Below the pieces are notes generated by a model. It did not search any database. It had not been told where the DNA came from and saw only the letters and a list, made by a program, of their open reading frames with translations. Positions 9,610-17,555 of a stretch of DNA of 64,000 nucleotides are shown here, one piece after another (the first letter of the stretch is position 1; each line of letters begins with the position of its first letter). The position numbers and the translations under genes were made by a program. This stretch comes from Variovorax sp. HW608 (GTDB taxonomy: Bacteria; Pseudomonadota; Gammaproteobacteria; Burkholderiales; Burkholderiaceae_C), in NCBI RefSeq assembly GCF_900090195.1, contig NZ_LT607803.1:1674001-1738000 (forward strand), in the 5' to 3' direction.

Positions 9610-10695
9610 TCAGTGCGCCTGTTCGCCCGTCACGCTGATTTCCACGCGGCGGTTCGGCTCCAGGCAGGCGATGAGGTCGGTGCGCCGCCGGGCCTTGCCC
9701 TGCGCCTTGCAATCGGCTTCGGTGACCTTGAAGTTCGTCGCGCCGCGTCCCTCGGTCTGGATCACGTTGGGCGGCACGCCCACCCGCACCATCTCGTCGC
9801 GGACCGCGTTCGCCCGTGCCACGGACAGGCGCTGGTTGTGTTCGGCGCTGCCGAGCGGGTCGGTGTAGCCGACGATCACGATCGAGGTGGGCCGCACGTT
9901 CGTGGTCTTGAGTTCCTCGACCAGGCCGTCGACGCGGCTGCGGCCGCTGGGCGTCAGTTCCGCCTTGTCGAAGAAGAACGTGCCGGTGGACGAGAGTTCG
10001 AAGTTGCGCACCGGCGGGGGTGGTGGTGGCGGCGGCGGCGGCATGGCCGCAGGCATTGACGGCGGGGCCGCCTGCGCGACCACTGGCGGGGCGCCGAGCG
10101 GGATCTGCAGGCCCACGGTGAACAGCCATTCGTTCAGGTGCCCGTGGTCGACCGCGAACCTGGCCCGGTTGTCGTCGTAGCGGTAGCGCAGGTCGGCCAC
10201 CAGCCGGCCCCACGAGGAGAACGGCCAGACGACGCCGGCGCCGAGGTTCGCCATGAAGCTCGTCTTGCTCTCGCTGCCCGGGACAAACGGCCGGTCCAAC
10301 TTGTCGCGGATGGCGCCGATGCCGCCCACCAGATAGGGCTGTACGCTGTTCGACTGCCAGAGTCGATAGCCCTGGCGACCCATGAAGAACCACTGCGCGT
10401 CGAGCGAGGCGCTCCAGTTCTTGTACTTGCCCGGGCCGAGGCGATCCTGGTCGAGTTCCTCGTACTGGGGCCGCAATTCGATGTTCCAGCTCGGACTGAT
10501 CGGCTTGCCGATCGCCACGCCGCCGCCCCAGCCGTTCTTGGCGATGCGCCCGTTGTCCGGATGGACATAGGTGCCGAAGGGCGTGACGTACCAGCGGTTG
10601 TCGAAGTACGAGTCGGAGACGGAGGACTGCGCAAGGCAGACGGTGGATGGGATGGCAAGCACACAGCAAGCTGCAAAGGTGCGTCGATCGATCAT
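9610..10695 (-). CDS. OmpA-family outer-membrane protein, 361 aa
   Basis: A signal peptide (MIDRRTFAACCVLAIPSTVCLA, cleavage before QSS) precedes an eight-strand-type beta-barrel region (about 25-210) rich in Tyr/Trp girdle residues. A linker with ten consecutive prolines follows, then an OmpA-like peptidoglycan-binding domain (about 235-355) with GYTDPLGSAEHNQRLSVARA and PNRRVEISV. The start is chosen at the signal peptide, with GAGG 6 bases upstream. Most likely role: anchoring the outer membrane to the wall. The proline tract comes from a GGN repeat on the + strand at about 10014-10041, which may be length-variable. The gap 10696-10903 (208 bp) holds no gene. Confidence 0.85.
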   Translation of the reverse strand: MIDRRTFAACCVLAIPSTVCLAQSSVSDSYFDNRWYVTPFGTYVHPDNGRIAKNGWGGGVAIGKPISPSWNIELRPQYEELDQDRLGPGKYKNWSASLDAQWFFMGRQGYRLWQSNSVQPYLVGGIGAIRDKLDRPFVPGSESKTSFMANLGAGVVWPFSSWGRLVADLRYRYDDNRARFAVDHGHLNEWLFTVGLQIPLGAPPVVAQAAPPSMPAAMPPPPPPPPPPVRNFELSSTGTFFFDKAELTPSGRSRVDGLVEELKTTNVRPTSIVIVGYTDPLGSAEHNQRLSVARANAVRDEMVRVGVPPNVIQTEGRGATNFKVTEADCKAQGKARRRTDLIACLEPNRRVEISVTGEQAH

Positions 10696-10903
10696 GAAAG
10701 CCTCACCTGTCAGAGTTGACGAGAGCCTGAGCCGAAGCCCCAGCGGGGAAGCCAAAAATAGTTGCGCCCAAGCCTGCCGGTTCGCGCAAACGCAACCGGA
10801 TGTTCGGCTTTCCAGCAACCGCGGCCACCTGCGGTTTCAAATCTTTCAGAGATGAACGAGGCTGAGTCGCGCCTTGGCAACGCCCTTAAGGGAGGGCTGC
10901 TCG

Positions 10904-11416
10904 CTATCGCACGACTTCGTTGCCGATGCCCTCGGCCGAGGGGATCGACAACGGCATGACTTCGACCTGCGCCACGCCCTCCGCTCGCGAAATGCCGAGC
11001 TCGCGGGCCGTGGCCGGTGAGAGGTCGACGATGCGTCCCTTGACGTAGGGACCCCGGTCCTTGATGGTGACCAGCGCGCTGCGGCCGGTCTCCAGGTTGG
11101 TCACGCGGGCCACGGTGCCGAGCGGCAGCGTCTTGCTGGCGGCGTTGTCATTGCGAGGGTCCATGCGGGTGCCGTCCGCCATCTTTCGTCCCGCGAACCT
11201 GTCGGCATAGAAGGATGCCTTTCCGACCTGCCTGTGGCCGCTGCGATCGAGGCCGGGCGTCGCAGCGGAAGCGGCCTTCGCAGGGGGCGGCACCGTCGCG
11301 GTGGGCCGCGGCGAGGCCTGGGCTCCCGGCCCGGGTGCGATGGCGCAGCCCGAAACCGCGCACGCGATGCAGACGGCGATCACCGTCGCGCACCTGAAAG
11401 GCGTGGGCCTCGGCAT
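10904..11416 (-). CDS. RlpA-like septal-ring lytic transglycosylase lipoprotein, 170 aa
   Basis: The N-terminal lipoprotein signal ends in a lipobox-like AVSGC (Cys24). A Pro/Ala-rich spacer follows, then a double-psi beta-barrel RlpA domain (about 60-160): GKASFYADRFAGRKMADGTRMDP, LPLGTVARVTN, VTIKDRGPYVKGRIVDLSPATAREL. RlpA family enzymes cleave denuded peptidoglycan glycans at the division site. The C-terminal SPOR domain of the Pseudomonas enzyme is missing, so this is the short form. It ends in a short tail after VEVMPL. The small gene just upstream (11437-11589) is on the same strand, 20 bp away. Confidence 0.85.
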   Translation of the reverse strand: MPRPTPFRCATVIAVCIACAVSGCAIAPGPGAQASPRPTATVPPPAKAASAATPGLDRSGHRQVGKASFYADRFAGRKMADGTRMDPRNDNAASKTLPLGTVARVTNLETGRSALVTIKDRGPYVKGRIVDLSPATARELGISRAEGVAQVEVMPLSIPSAEGIGNEVVR

Positions 11417-11436
11417 GGCGGCCAGCCTCGTCAGGA

Positions 11437-11589
11437 TCAGCTATTGCGCTTGAAGAACTGCACCTCGCGCTCGTGCTGCTCGGCCTGCGCGCGCGTGTCG
11501 AAGGTGCCGAGGTTGCGGCGTCGGCCGGTCTTGGGATCGACCTTGCGTGAATACAGGCGGTATTGGCCGGATGCCAGCTTGCGGATCAT
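11437..11589 (-). CDS. small basic conserved-type protein, 50 aa
   Basis: Reads MIRKLASGQYRLYSRK...KTGRRRNLGTFDTRAQAEQHEREVQFFKRNS. It is a compact, Arg/Lys-rich protein with a predicted beta hairpin (QYRLYSRKVDPKTGRRRNLGTF) and a charged C-terminal helix, resembling the AP2/integrase-arm-like small hypotheticals common in proteobacteria. AAGGAG lies 9 bases before the ATG, so translation is well supported. Function is unknown. It may form an operon with the RlpA-like gene. Confidence 0.7.
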   Translation of the reverse strand: MIRKLASGQYRLYSRKVDPKTGRRRNLGTFDTRAQAEQHEREVQFFKRNS

Positions 11590-11731
11590 GGCGGCGACTC
11601 CTTGCTTGCGAACATGGGGATGCGGCCAGCCTTGGCGGTTTGCCGCGCGCCGGGTGTCGGACGCTGCCGATTCGGCTGGCGGAATTCGCCGGAGGGATTC
11701 GAAGCGAGAGTCCGACGCAAACCCAGGGGAT

Positions 11732-11745
11732 TAGGGTTTACCCTA
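11732..11745. promoter_or_regulatory. TAGGGT-N2-ACCCTA palindromic box
   Basis: TAGGGTTTACCCTA is a perfect palindrome apart from its two central bases. It lies 29 bp before the start of a 38-residue membrane protein. The same core recurs twice at 18807-18839, also before a tiny membrane protein, which suggests a shared regulator. I do not recognise the binding protein. Confidence 0.5.
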
Positions 11746-11774
11746 TGATCACCCACATCGAACTGGAGCTTCCA

Positions 11775-11891
11775 ATGACTGCCTTGACCTCGCTCGCACT
11801 TCTCGTCCTGGTCATCGCCAATGGCGCGATGTATGCCAGCGTGATGGACGAGATCGCCGGTCACACCGCGTCGGGACTCTCGCGCCGCTAA
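11775..11891 (+). CDS. single-pass small membrane protein, 38 aa
   Basis: Reads MTALTSLALLVLVIANGAMYASVMDEIAGHTASGLSRR. One hydrophobic helix (about 3-22) is followed by a short polar, basic tail. GGAG lies 6-7 bases upstream of the ATG. An in-frame ATG at 11745 is possible but overlaps the palindromic box and lacks a ribosome site. A strong terminator follows at 11945, so it is probably its own transcription unit. Function unknown; compare the 31-residue protein at 18873. Confidence 0.6.
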   Translation: MTALTSLALLVLVIANGAMYASVMDEIAGHTASGLSRR

Positions 11892-11944
11892 AGCGGCGCC
11901 TGCTGTTCACCCCTTGTCTCCTCCTGTCCCTCGGGATGGGTTTC

Positions 11945-11975
11945 AGCCGCGTGCAGCAATGCCCGCGGCTTTTTT
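11945..11975 (+). terminator. rho-independent terminator
   Basis: AGCCGCG and CGCGGCT form a 7-bp GC-rich stem with a 12-base loop, followed by TTTTT. It ends the transcript of the small membrane-protein gene 54 bp upstream. Confidence 0.8.
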
Positions 11976-12061
11976 CTTGGTGGCGCCTCAGGGGAGAATT
12001 TCCGTCGTGGGGCCCTCGTCGGTCGCCGGGTCCGATCCGCCGACGACGTCGTCGTAGGAAC

Positions 12062-12147
12062 TCAGCGAAGATTTCAGTAGCCCTCCAGGGGCGGCACCCT
12101 GGCTGCAACGCTACTTTTCAGTGGTTTCGATCAGCGAAGATTTCAGT
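12062..12147 (-). repeat. left cluster of ACTGAAA repeats (mobile-element end)
   Basis: On the minus strand this stretch carries three copies of ACTGAAA, one extended to ACTGAAAAGT (12113-12122). Two of them lie inside an exact 17-base direct repeat at 12062-12078 and 12131-12147. A hairpin (CCAGGG-N6-CCCTGG) lies between. A matching cluster in the opposite orientation occurs at 16916-16986. Multiple short repeats at each end recall IS21-type termini, but no IS21 genes are present. I call these ends of a mobile unit from their inverted arrangement. Confidence 0.5.
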
Positions 12148-12286
12148 TTCCTAGGGCCAGTCGCGAATGCTTGCGGTCCAGAGATGCGGCCGGGAAGCCG
12201 AAAACGACCCAGGGATCGGCCGCGCGCGGGTCGCGGGTGGGGAACTCAGTTTTAGACTGATTCCGGAAGGTCGGCGCAATCGGCAT
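12143..12286 (-). CDS. small hypothetical protein, 47 aa
   Basis: A possible gene inside the island, downstream of the large gene. The start MPIAPTFRNQ is supported by a strong AGGAG 6 bases before the ATG at 12286. The product is polar, with no membrane segment. Its stop codon lies in the left ACTGAAA repeat (AAC TGA), so its 3' end is defined by the element boundary and it may be a truncated gene. I do not recognise it. Confidence 0.35.
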   Translation of the reverse strand: MPIAPTFRNQSKTEFPTRDPRAADPWVVFGFPAASLDRKHSRLALGN

Positions 12287-12398
12287 AGCAGTCTCCTCGC
12301 CGTCCCAAAGCGGACTCTTATCCCCAGTCTTGGCCGAAGTGTAAGACGGCCCCAACAGCCTCACAGTTGCCAGTCGGTGCATCGATGGTCCGAAATGG

Positions 12399-15300
12399 CT
12401 ATTCCTCGGTCAGGCCGGCGATCGCGCGGAATCGCAAATTGAAATCGGGCCGTCGATCGGGATCGAGCGTCGCAAGAGCTTCCTTGGCTTGCCGAGAGAG
12501 TCCTCCAGGCGACCAGATCTGGCCGTGCTCGTTTATTGCGACCACCAACGACCGATGGGTAAAGCTGCTGGTGTTACCGGCACGTCCGCGCGACTTCCCT
12601 CTATGATATTTTTGAAGCGTGAGCGCGACGACAAGACTACGCTCGGATACCTCAAGCAGAGAAAGCAATACGTCCCGGTTGGCGAATAGACGGTACCCAG
12701 TCTCGTTCCACGCGTATTCACCCCGTCCGCCCTCAGCACCCCAAGCTTCGGCGCGATAGGCTGTTCTCCCGTCGATTGACCAGAGGCGGATCACCTCATC
12801 ATCCGCGACGGTCCCCAACAGGTCTCGCGTCCAATCCGACGGGAAAGGCCTGTCGAGCGCGGTGGAAGCACCATAAGGATCATGTCGATCGAACTTGCGC
12901 TCGGTGTTCGGTGTCTTTGCGACCCATGGCTGAACCGTGTGGCCGTCGCCACCGAAGTGACGGGCAATCTCATCTTCATCGTCAGGCAACCATCTGAAGA
13001 ATGCTTCAGCTGACAACACGGCCATGACCACCGCTCGCGCATCGCCGGCATTCGCCAGTACGCTTTGGAGCGTGACAGTTGTGTCTCGCCCGATCGACCA
13101 ACGTCCTGCAACCGGAAGCCAATCCGTCGCCACCTTGCCGTCCAGCAAGCCGAGCAACGGTGCCAGCAGATTGCTGTCTTCGCGGACGGTGCCTCTCTCA
13201 CCGCTCTCCGGCATAGGCATGTCCGCCTCCTTGGTAAGGTCGAGCGGAAACGGATCGGTGAGATCGGCAAGCCAGAGACCGTCATTTCTTGACAGCGTGT
13301 ATTCCCTCAGGAACGCGGCCCAAGAATCACCGCTCCAGTCCTCGCCGACAACCGCTCGTGTCGCCAGCAACTCACCAGCAACAAGCATGAGTGCATGCCA
13401 TCCGAGATATCCCCCGTACCGATCTCGGTCCGGAACGTATCCCGACGACCAAGATGCGTCATCGCTTCTGCTACGTGGGCAATCGTGCATTCCTCTGACG
13501 GCTGTGTCCCAACGCCGCACCCATGCGCTGATGCGGTCTTCCACCTCCCAGCCTGGACAAGCGAAGACGTGGCACAAGCGCTCGACCTGATATTTGTTGA
13601 AGTCGTAGTCGAGGTGGAAGCCATCCTCTGGTCGCGGCGAGGCGTCTGGCCTGGGGGCATACCGGAACTCGCGATAGTCGGCTCGGGGAGCCGATGGGAA
13701 GAGCGACTGGTTTGCGGGGCCGAGCTTGGCGATAAGAGCTTCGCGCTCTTCGGGTGCAAGTGCATGCGCAAGCTCGCAAAGTATGTCTATCGCGAACGCA
13801 CGCGTGACAACGTGCGGAAACTCAGCGGAGAAGGCGATTCGCTCGAAGAGCGCGCGATGGGAGGCAAATGCGGGAGCAGCGTCTTTCGCTACGCGAGCGA
13901 GCGCTATCAACAGCCAGAGCTGCGCATGCATTACGTAGAAAGGCAGCTTCGCATCGCCGAAAGGCAAGCTCGAAGCAGACCCAAAGCGCTCGATCAGTCG
14001 TTCAACGACATCGGAGCGTCCGGCCGCCACCAAACGCCGCACCGCATGGGCAGCGCGCCAGCGCATTGCTGCGATGGGATGGCCAAGCCTCGCCCACACG
14101 AGCCCCGCCACGAATGTCGACTCGTCGGACGGAACCGCAAAACGAGCGTCCCACGGTCCGTCCCCAACTTCGGTCGGCAGTTTTTCACCTGTATTCGCCA
14201 GAAACCGTTCGAGGCCCTCCGCAATGGCGCTGGCACTGACGTCAGACGCCAGTCTCGCGGCGAGTGCGAGCCAGGCGTTACCGCCAAGGCTATCCGCAGT
14301 GCTCCGGAGCGCTGCAACTACGTGCTCGACAAGGGTTGCGCGGTCGGCATGAAAATGTTGCTCCAACCCCCGCCAGCCGCCCCACGCGTCGGTGCTTGAA
14401 CTAGCGAGTTCGGCGGCGTGCTTGGTGGCCAGGCGCAACCCCAAATCAGGCAGAGCATCACGCATAGCCGCCGACGACTTACCCCACTCCTCCAAGTAGT
14501 TGTCCAGCGCGTGGATTTTGTCGGCAAGCGTGGCAGCGGTTGCTTCAACGACCGCGCGGACGAACCCGAGGCGCTCGGCGGGAGAGTTTGCTCGCTTGGC
14601 CAAGTCGATCAGTGTCCGAACCGGCCAGCGCCGCCCCGACTGATCAATCTCCTCGTTGAGGATCTGACGGTCAATGTCGTCTGAGTCCGTGAGGTCCACC
14701 GGGAAGACGGCCGGTGGCTCCGTCGCGGTTGACGGGGACATGACCGTTCGCGATTCGGATTTGGGTCCAAGGCGAGCGAGCAGGCCCTCGATTCGTGTTC
14801 GAGCACGAGAAGCGGCAGGAAGGCTGCGCTCAGCGAGGTCATATAGCCCTTCGATTGTCTCCCGTGTGGGAGCCAATTGATCCTCGCGATCAATCTCGAC
14901 CAGAAGGAGATCGAAGAACCATTCCCGTCGCTCTTGAGGTAGGCGCCCAATGACCTCTGACGCGAAGCCCGAGATACGCCACGTCCAAGTTTCGATTGGA
15001 GCAGCCAAACCAAACAGAGCGACGGCGGCTTCAACAGAAAGCTTCGAATCACGAACGAGGACAGTTAACGCTGGGCCGAGTGACAGTCCGAGCCGAGCAG
15101 CGTCACGATCGTCCAGCCGTGCCAGCGTAGCCAACGTCGCCCGACCAGCAATCGGTACCACAGCTTTCGCGTATTCAGTCCAGGGGAATTTGCCATCCTC
15201 GTTCTGATTCAGTTCGAGGATACGCGCCAGGGTGTGCGCCGCCGCCGGCGAAAGTTCGGGACCCGAATAGTGGCCGGTCAGCTCCAGCAGGTGATTGGTA

Positions 15301-15803
15301 CGATCGAAGTCATCCGATCCAATTGCCTCGGCAAGATCGAGCGCACGGCGAAAATAGGCCACAGCCTCTTCAGTGCTCACTCGCCAGGCTGCGCGAGCGA
15401 GATCACCGTAGGATGAGATTCTGGTTCCGACATCGGTATCGAGTTGGATCTTGCGCTCGATATGGCCGGCAAGAAGGAGCGCAGCATCATGGCACTGGGG
15501 GATGCGTGATAGTCGAGCAACCGCATTGGTAAGTTCCGGCGTGAAAAGGCCCGGCGCACTCGCTGCCCACACGGCCATACGCTTCGCAAGCGTGGCATTG
15601 AACGCACCCAACGCGTCGGCAAGATCGAAAATCACTCGGAAACCGTTTCGCGCGAGATACGCCTTCCCGTCCCGATACGGATAGTTGGATGACTGCTCGA
15701 CATCATGGACAAGTCGGTCAAAGGCCGCGGCCACCATCTCGTCCCGAGCCTTTCCACTCGGCGGACGAATGATGTCGGCGACATGCTGCGCATAGTTCAG
15801 CAT
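12399..15803 (-). CDS. very large uncharacterised repeat-rich protein, about 1134 aa, probably 5'-truncated
   Basis: I do not recognise a named family. Residues 1-700 are predicted almost entirely helical, with TPR/HEAT-like helix pairs (AAWRVSTEEAVAYFRRALDLAEAIG; LIDLAKRANSPAERLGFVRAV). A conserved-looking block near residue 700-740 (FHLDYDFNKYQVERLCHVF...VEDRISAWVRRWD) and a mixed alpha/beta C-terminus follow. There is no P-loop, nuclease or signal peptide. Such C-terminal architectures occur in large STAND-type NTPases, including some phage-defence proteins, so this may be the sensor part of one that lost its N-terminal domain; that is inference. The frame stays open upstream of ATG 15803 up to the IS5 insertion and, after in-silico excision, to the right repeat cluster. 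Base composition looks less GC-rich than the neighbours. Confidence 0.7.
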   Translation of the reverse strand: MLNYAQHVADIIRPPSGKARDEMVAAAFDRLVHDVEQSSNYPYRDGKAYLARNGFRVIFDLADALGAFNATLAKRMAVWAASAPGLFTPELTNAVARLSRIPQCHDAALLLAGHIERKIQLDTDVGTRISSYGDLARAAWRVSTEEAVAYFRRALDLAEAIGSDDFDRTNHLLELTGHYSGPELSPAAAHTLARILELNQNEDGKFPWTEYAKAVVPIAGRATLATLARLDDRDAARLGLSLGPALTVLVRDSKLSVEAAVALFGLAAPIETWTWRISGFASEVIGRLPQERREWFFDLLLVEIDREDQLAPTRETIEGLYDLAERSLPAASRARTRIEGLLARLGPKSESRTVMSPSTATEPPAVFPVDLTDSDDIDRQILNEEIDQSGRRWPVRTLIDLAKRANSPAERLGFVRAVVEATAATLADKIHALDNYLEEWGKSSAAMRDALPDLGLRLATKHAAELASSSTDAWGGWRGLEQHFHADRATLVEHVVAALRSTADSLGGNAWLALAARLASDVSASAIAEGLERFLANTGEKLPTEVGDGPWDARFAVPSDESTFVAGLVWARLGHPIAAMRWRAAHAVRRLVAAGRSDVVERLIERFGSASSLPFGDAKLPFYVMHAQLWLLIALARVAKDAAPAFASHRALFERIAFSAEFPHVVTRAFAIDILCELAHALAPEEREALIAKLGPANQSLFPSAPRADYREFRYAPRPDASPRPEDGFHLDYDFNKYQVERLCHVFACPGWEVEDRISAWVRRWDTAVRGMHDCPRSRSDDASWSSGYVPDRDRYGGYLGWHALMLVAGELLATRAVVGEDWSGDSWAAFLREYTLSRNDGLWLADLTDPFPLDLTKEADMPMPESGERGTVREDSNLLAPLLGLLDGKVATDWLPVAGRWSIGRDTTVTLQSVLANAGDARAVVMAVLSAEAFFRWLPDDEDEIARHFGGDGHTVQPWVAKTPNTERKFDRHDPYGASTALDRPFPSDWTRDLLGTVADDEVIRLWSIDGRTAYRAEAWGAEGGRGEYAWNETGYRLFANRDVLLSLLEVSERSLVVALTLQKYHRGKSRGRAGNTSSFTHRSLVVAINEHGQIWSPGGLSRQAKEALATLDPDRRPDFNLRFRAIAGLTEE

Positions 15804-15924
15804 CGGCAAGATCCGGCTGCCAAGCGCACGCGAATAGTCCGATCGCTTCTCCTCATCGAGTCCATCGCGCCTCTTCCGTCGGTGCCGAGTTCCATTGAAC
15901 TTCGGAGCTGCCAGCTTCTGGTTA

Positions 15925-16858
15925 AGAACTTATCCGTAATTAGGTAAACTGCTGCTCCGAGCCGCAGAATGCGCGGCGTCGGAGCGATGCATTGGCCAAA
16001 CGAGTGCAGTCTTGGGTGGTGACGGACGAATTCTGGCAACGCGTGGAGCCGCTGATTCCTCAGCGTGCGGCGCCGCCGGACAAGGTGTACTTGCGCAAGC
16101 CCGGGGCCGGCCGGCCGCCGAAGCCGGCGCGGCAGGTGTTCGAGGCCATCGTGTATGTGCTGCGTACGGGCTGCCAGTGGAAGGCATTGCCCAAGGAGCG
16201 CTTTGGCAGTGCCAGCGCGGTGCACAAGCGGTTTCTCGAGTGGGAAGAGGCGGGCCTGTTCGAGGCGCTGTGGAAGGCCGGCTTGGCGGAGTACGACGAT
16301 ATGCAGGGCATCGCCTGGCGCTGGCAGAGCGTGGATGGGGCGATGATGAAGGCGCCACTGGCGCAGGAAGCTGTCGGGCGCAACCCCACAGATCGGGGAA
16401 AAAAAGGGCAGCAAGCGCCACCTGCTGGTGGACGGCCGTGGCGTCCCGTTGTCGCTCGTCGTGAGCGGGGCCAACGTTCATGACTGCAAGCGCCTTGACG
16501 AGGTGCTCAGCGCCGTCGTCGTCAAGCGAAAGGCCCCGCCACATCGGCGAAGCAAACATCTGTGCGCCGATGCAGGCTACCGCGGCGCGCAGCACCTTCG
16601 CACCATCGAGGATCACGGCTACATCCCTCACGTCGTCGGTCGGCGCACCGAAGCGCACGCCAAGAAGCGCGACCCGAAGAAGAAGGCCCGGCGTTGGGTC
16701 GTCGAGGTGTGCCACAGCTGGTTCAACCGCTTTCGCAAGCTGCTCGTGCGCTACGAGAAGCTCGAGCGCAGTTTCGTCGCGCTCAACCACCTTGCCGCTG
16801 CCATCATCGCGTTCCGGAAGGTGCCAATCGATGCGAACATAATTTACGGATAGGTTCT
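15925..16858 (+). mobile_element. IS5-family insertion sequence (IS427-like), 934 bp
   Basis: The ends are 15-bp near-perfect inverted repeats, AGAACTTATCCGTAA (15925-15939) and the complement of AGAACCTATCCGTAA (16844-16858), with one mismatch. They are flanked by a TA dinucleotide on both sides (15923-15924, 16859-16860), consistent with the 2-bp target duplication of this group. One transposase is encoded in two frames. The element sits at the 5' side of the large gene, and both ends look intact. Confidence 0.85.
15992..16853 (+). CDS. IS5-family DDE transposase, two overlapping frames
   Basis: Frame A (15992-16483, TTG start) carries the N-terminal DUF4096-type domain (VVTDEFWQRVEPLIP) and the first catalytic Asp (SVDGAMMKAP). 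Frame B (entered before 16428, ending at 16853) carries the second Asp (CADAGYRG) and the Glu (RRWVVEVCHSWFNRFRKL). The frames join at a run of seven A (16399-16405): losing one A, by +1 frameshift or transcriptional slippage, gives the continuous KKGSKRHLLVDGRG. All catalytic residues are present, so the element may be active if slippage works; a disabling mutation is the alternative. Confidence 0.85.
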
Positions 16859-16905
16859 TAGCTTGCTGTTGACCTAGGCAGGACAGAATCCGCCCGACTT
16901 CGAAC

Positions 16906-17442
16906 TCAGCTTCCTACTGAAAAGTTGCCGAACGGCGTCGATCTACTGAACTTTGACTGAAGAGTAGGTCGGTTATCTGAAAAGTTCAAGAATTCCCTAC
17001 AGTCGTCGAAAAGAAAGGACTGCGACCGAAGCCTTCTCTTGTCGAATCGCGCCTCCCACGGGAACCGTCCCTTCGAATCGGGCCAGACGATCTGCAGGTA
17101 GCTGTACCTGCCGCGCGCGAGCTGTGCGGGGACCAGCAGCCTGATCCGCTCCGCATCCGCCCAGCGCGGCATCAGGGGAACCTCGGCCGCGCCGAGGATC
17201 ATGACGCCTTCATGCGCCGGCTCGCCGGCCTTCACGCGCTGCGCGATGACGTCGATCACGCCCTCGGCTTCGGTCGGCGCGATGCCGAACATGATCAGGT
17301 CCGGATGCGCGAAGCTCTTCTGCAGACCCACCGTGTAGACGAAGGTCACGGCCGCGTGGCCCGTGCCGACGCCCGCCATGGCCCAACCTTCCTGGGCGAT
17401 GCGGCGCCGGAGGGTCGCGACGACTTCGGATTGGATGAACAT
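16906..17442 (-). pseudogene. DUF4262 protein with its 3' end replaced by a mobile-element terminus
   Basis: The first ~150 residues match a DUF4262 protein: MFIQSEVVATLRRRIAQEGWAM, VTFVYTVGLQKSFAHPDLIMFGI, GRYSYLQIVWPDSKGRFPWEARFD. DUF4262 has no known activity. The last ~28 residues (about FLNFSDNR to the end) are encoded by the right ACTGAAA cluster and read as junk, so the native C-terminus has been displaced. The conserved domain is largely complete and may still fold. The start is taken at MFIQSEV, two alternative Met codons being 4 and 9 codons upstream. The gap to the GNAT gene is 113 bp. Confidence 0.65.
16916..16986 (+). repeat. right cluster of ACTGAAA repeats (mobile-element end)
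   Basis: Four copies of ACTGAA(A) in direct orientation on the + strand: 16916-16925 (ACTGAAAAGT), 16945-16950, 16956-16961 and 16977-16986 (CTGAAAAGTT). They share ACTGAAAAGT-N-GC with the left cluster at 12113-12122 but point the opposite way, as the two ends of one element would. The cluster forms the 3' end of the DUF4262 reading frame. Confidence 0.5.
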
Positions 17443-17555
17443 CCCGTCCACCATACCGCCGCGCCGCACGCCATTCGCCCCGCATCGTGGTATCCCTCGT
17501 CACTGAAAGCAACCGATGACAAGACGCTGGTGCCAACGCCGCGGCGGCGCCCGGT

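Noticed and set aside
10014..10041. The GGN repeat in the OmpA-like gene as a separate regulatory repeat
   Set aside because: It simply encodes the polyproline linker of the protein, a common feature of OmpA-like proteins.
12062..12147. The 17-base direct repeat pair as a CRISPR array
   Set aside because: There are only two exact copies, no regular spacers and no cas genes. The repeats fit a mobile-element end instead.
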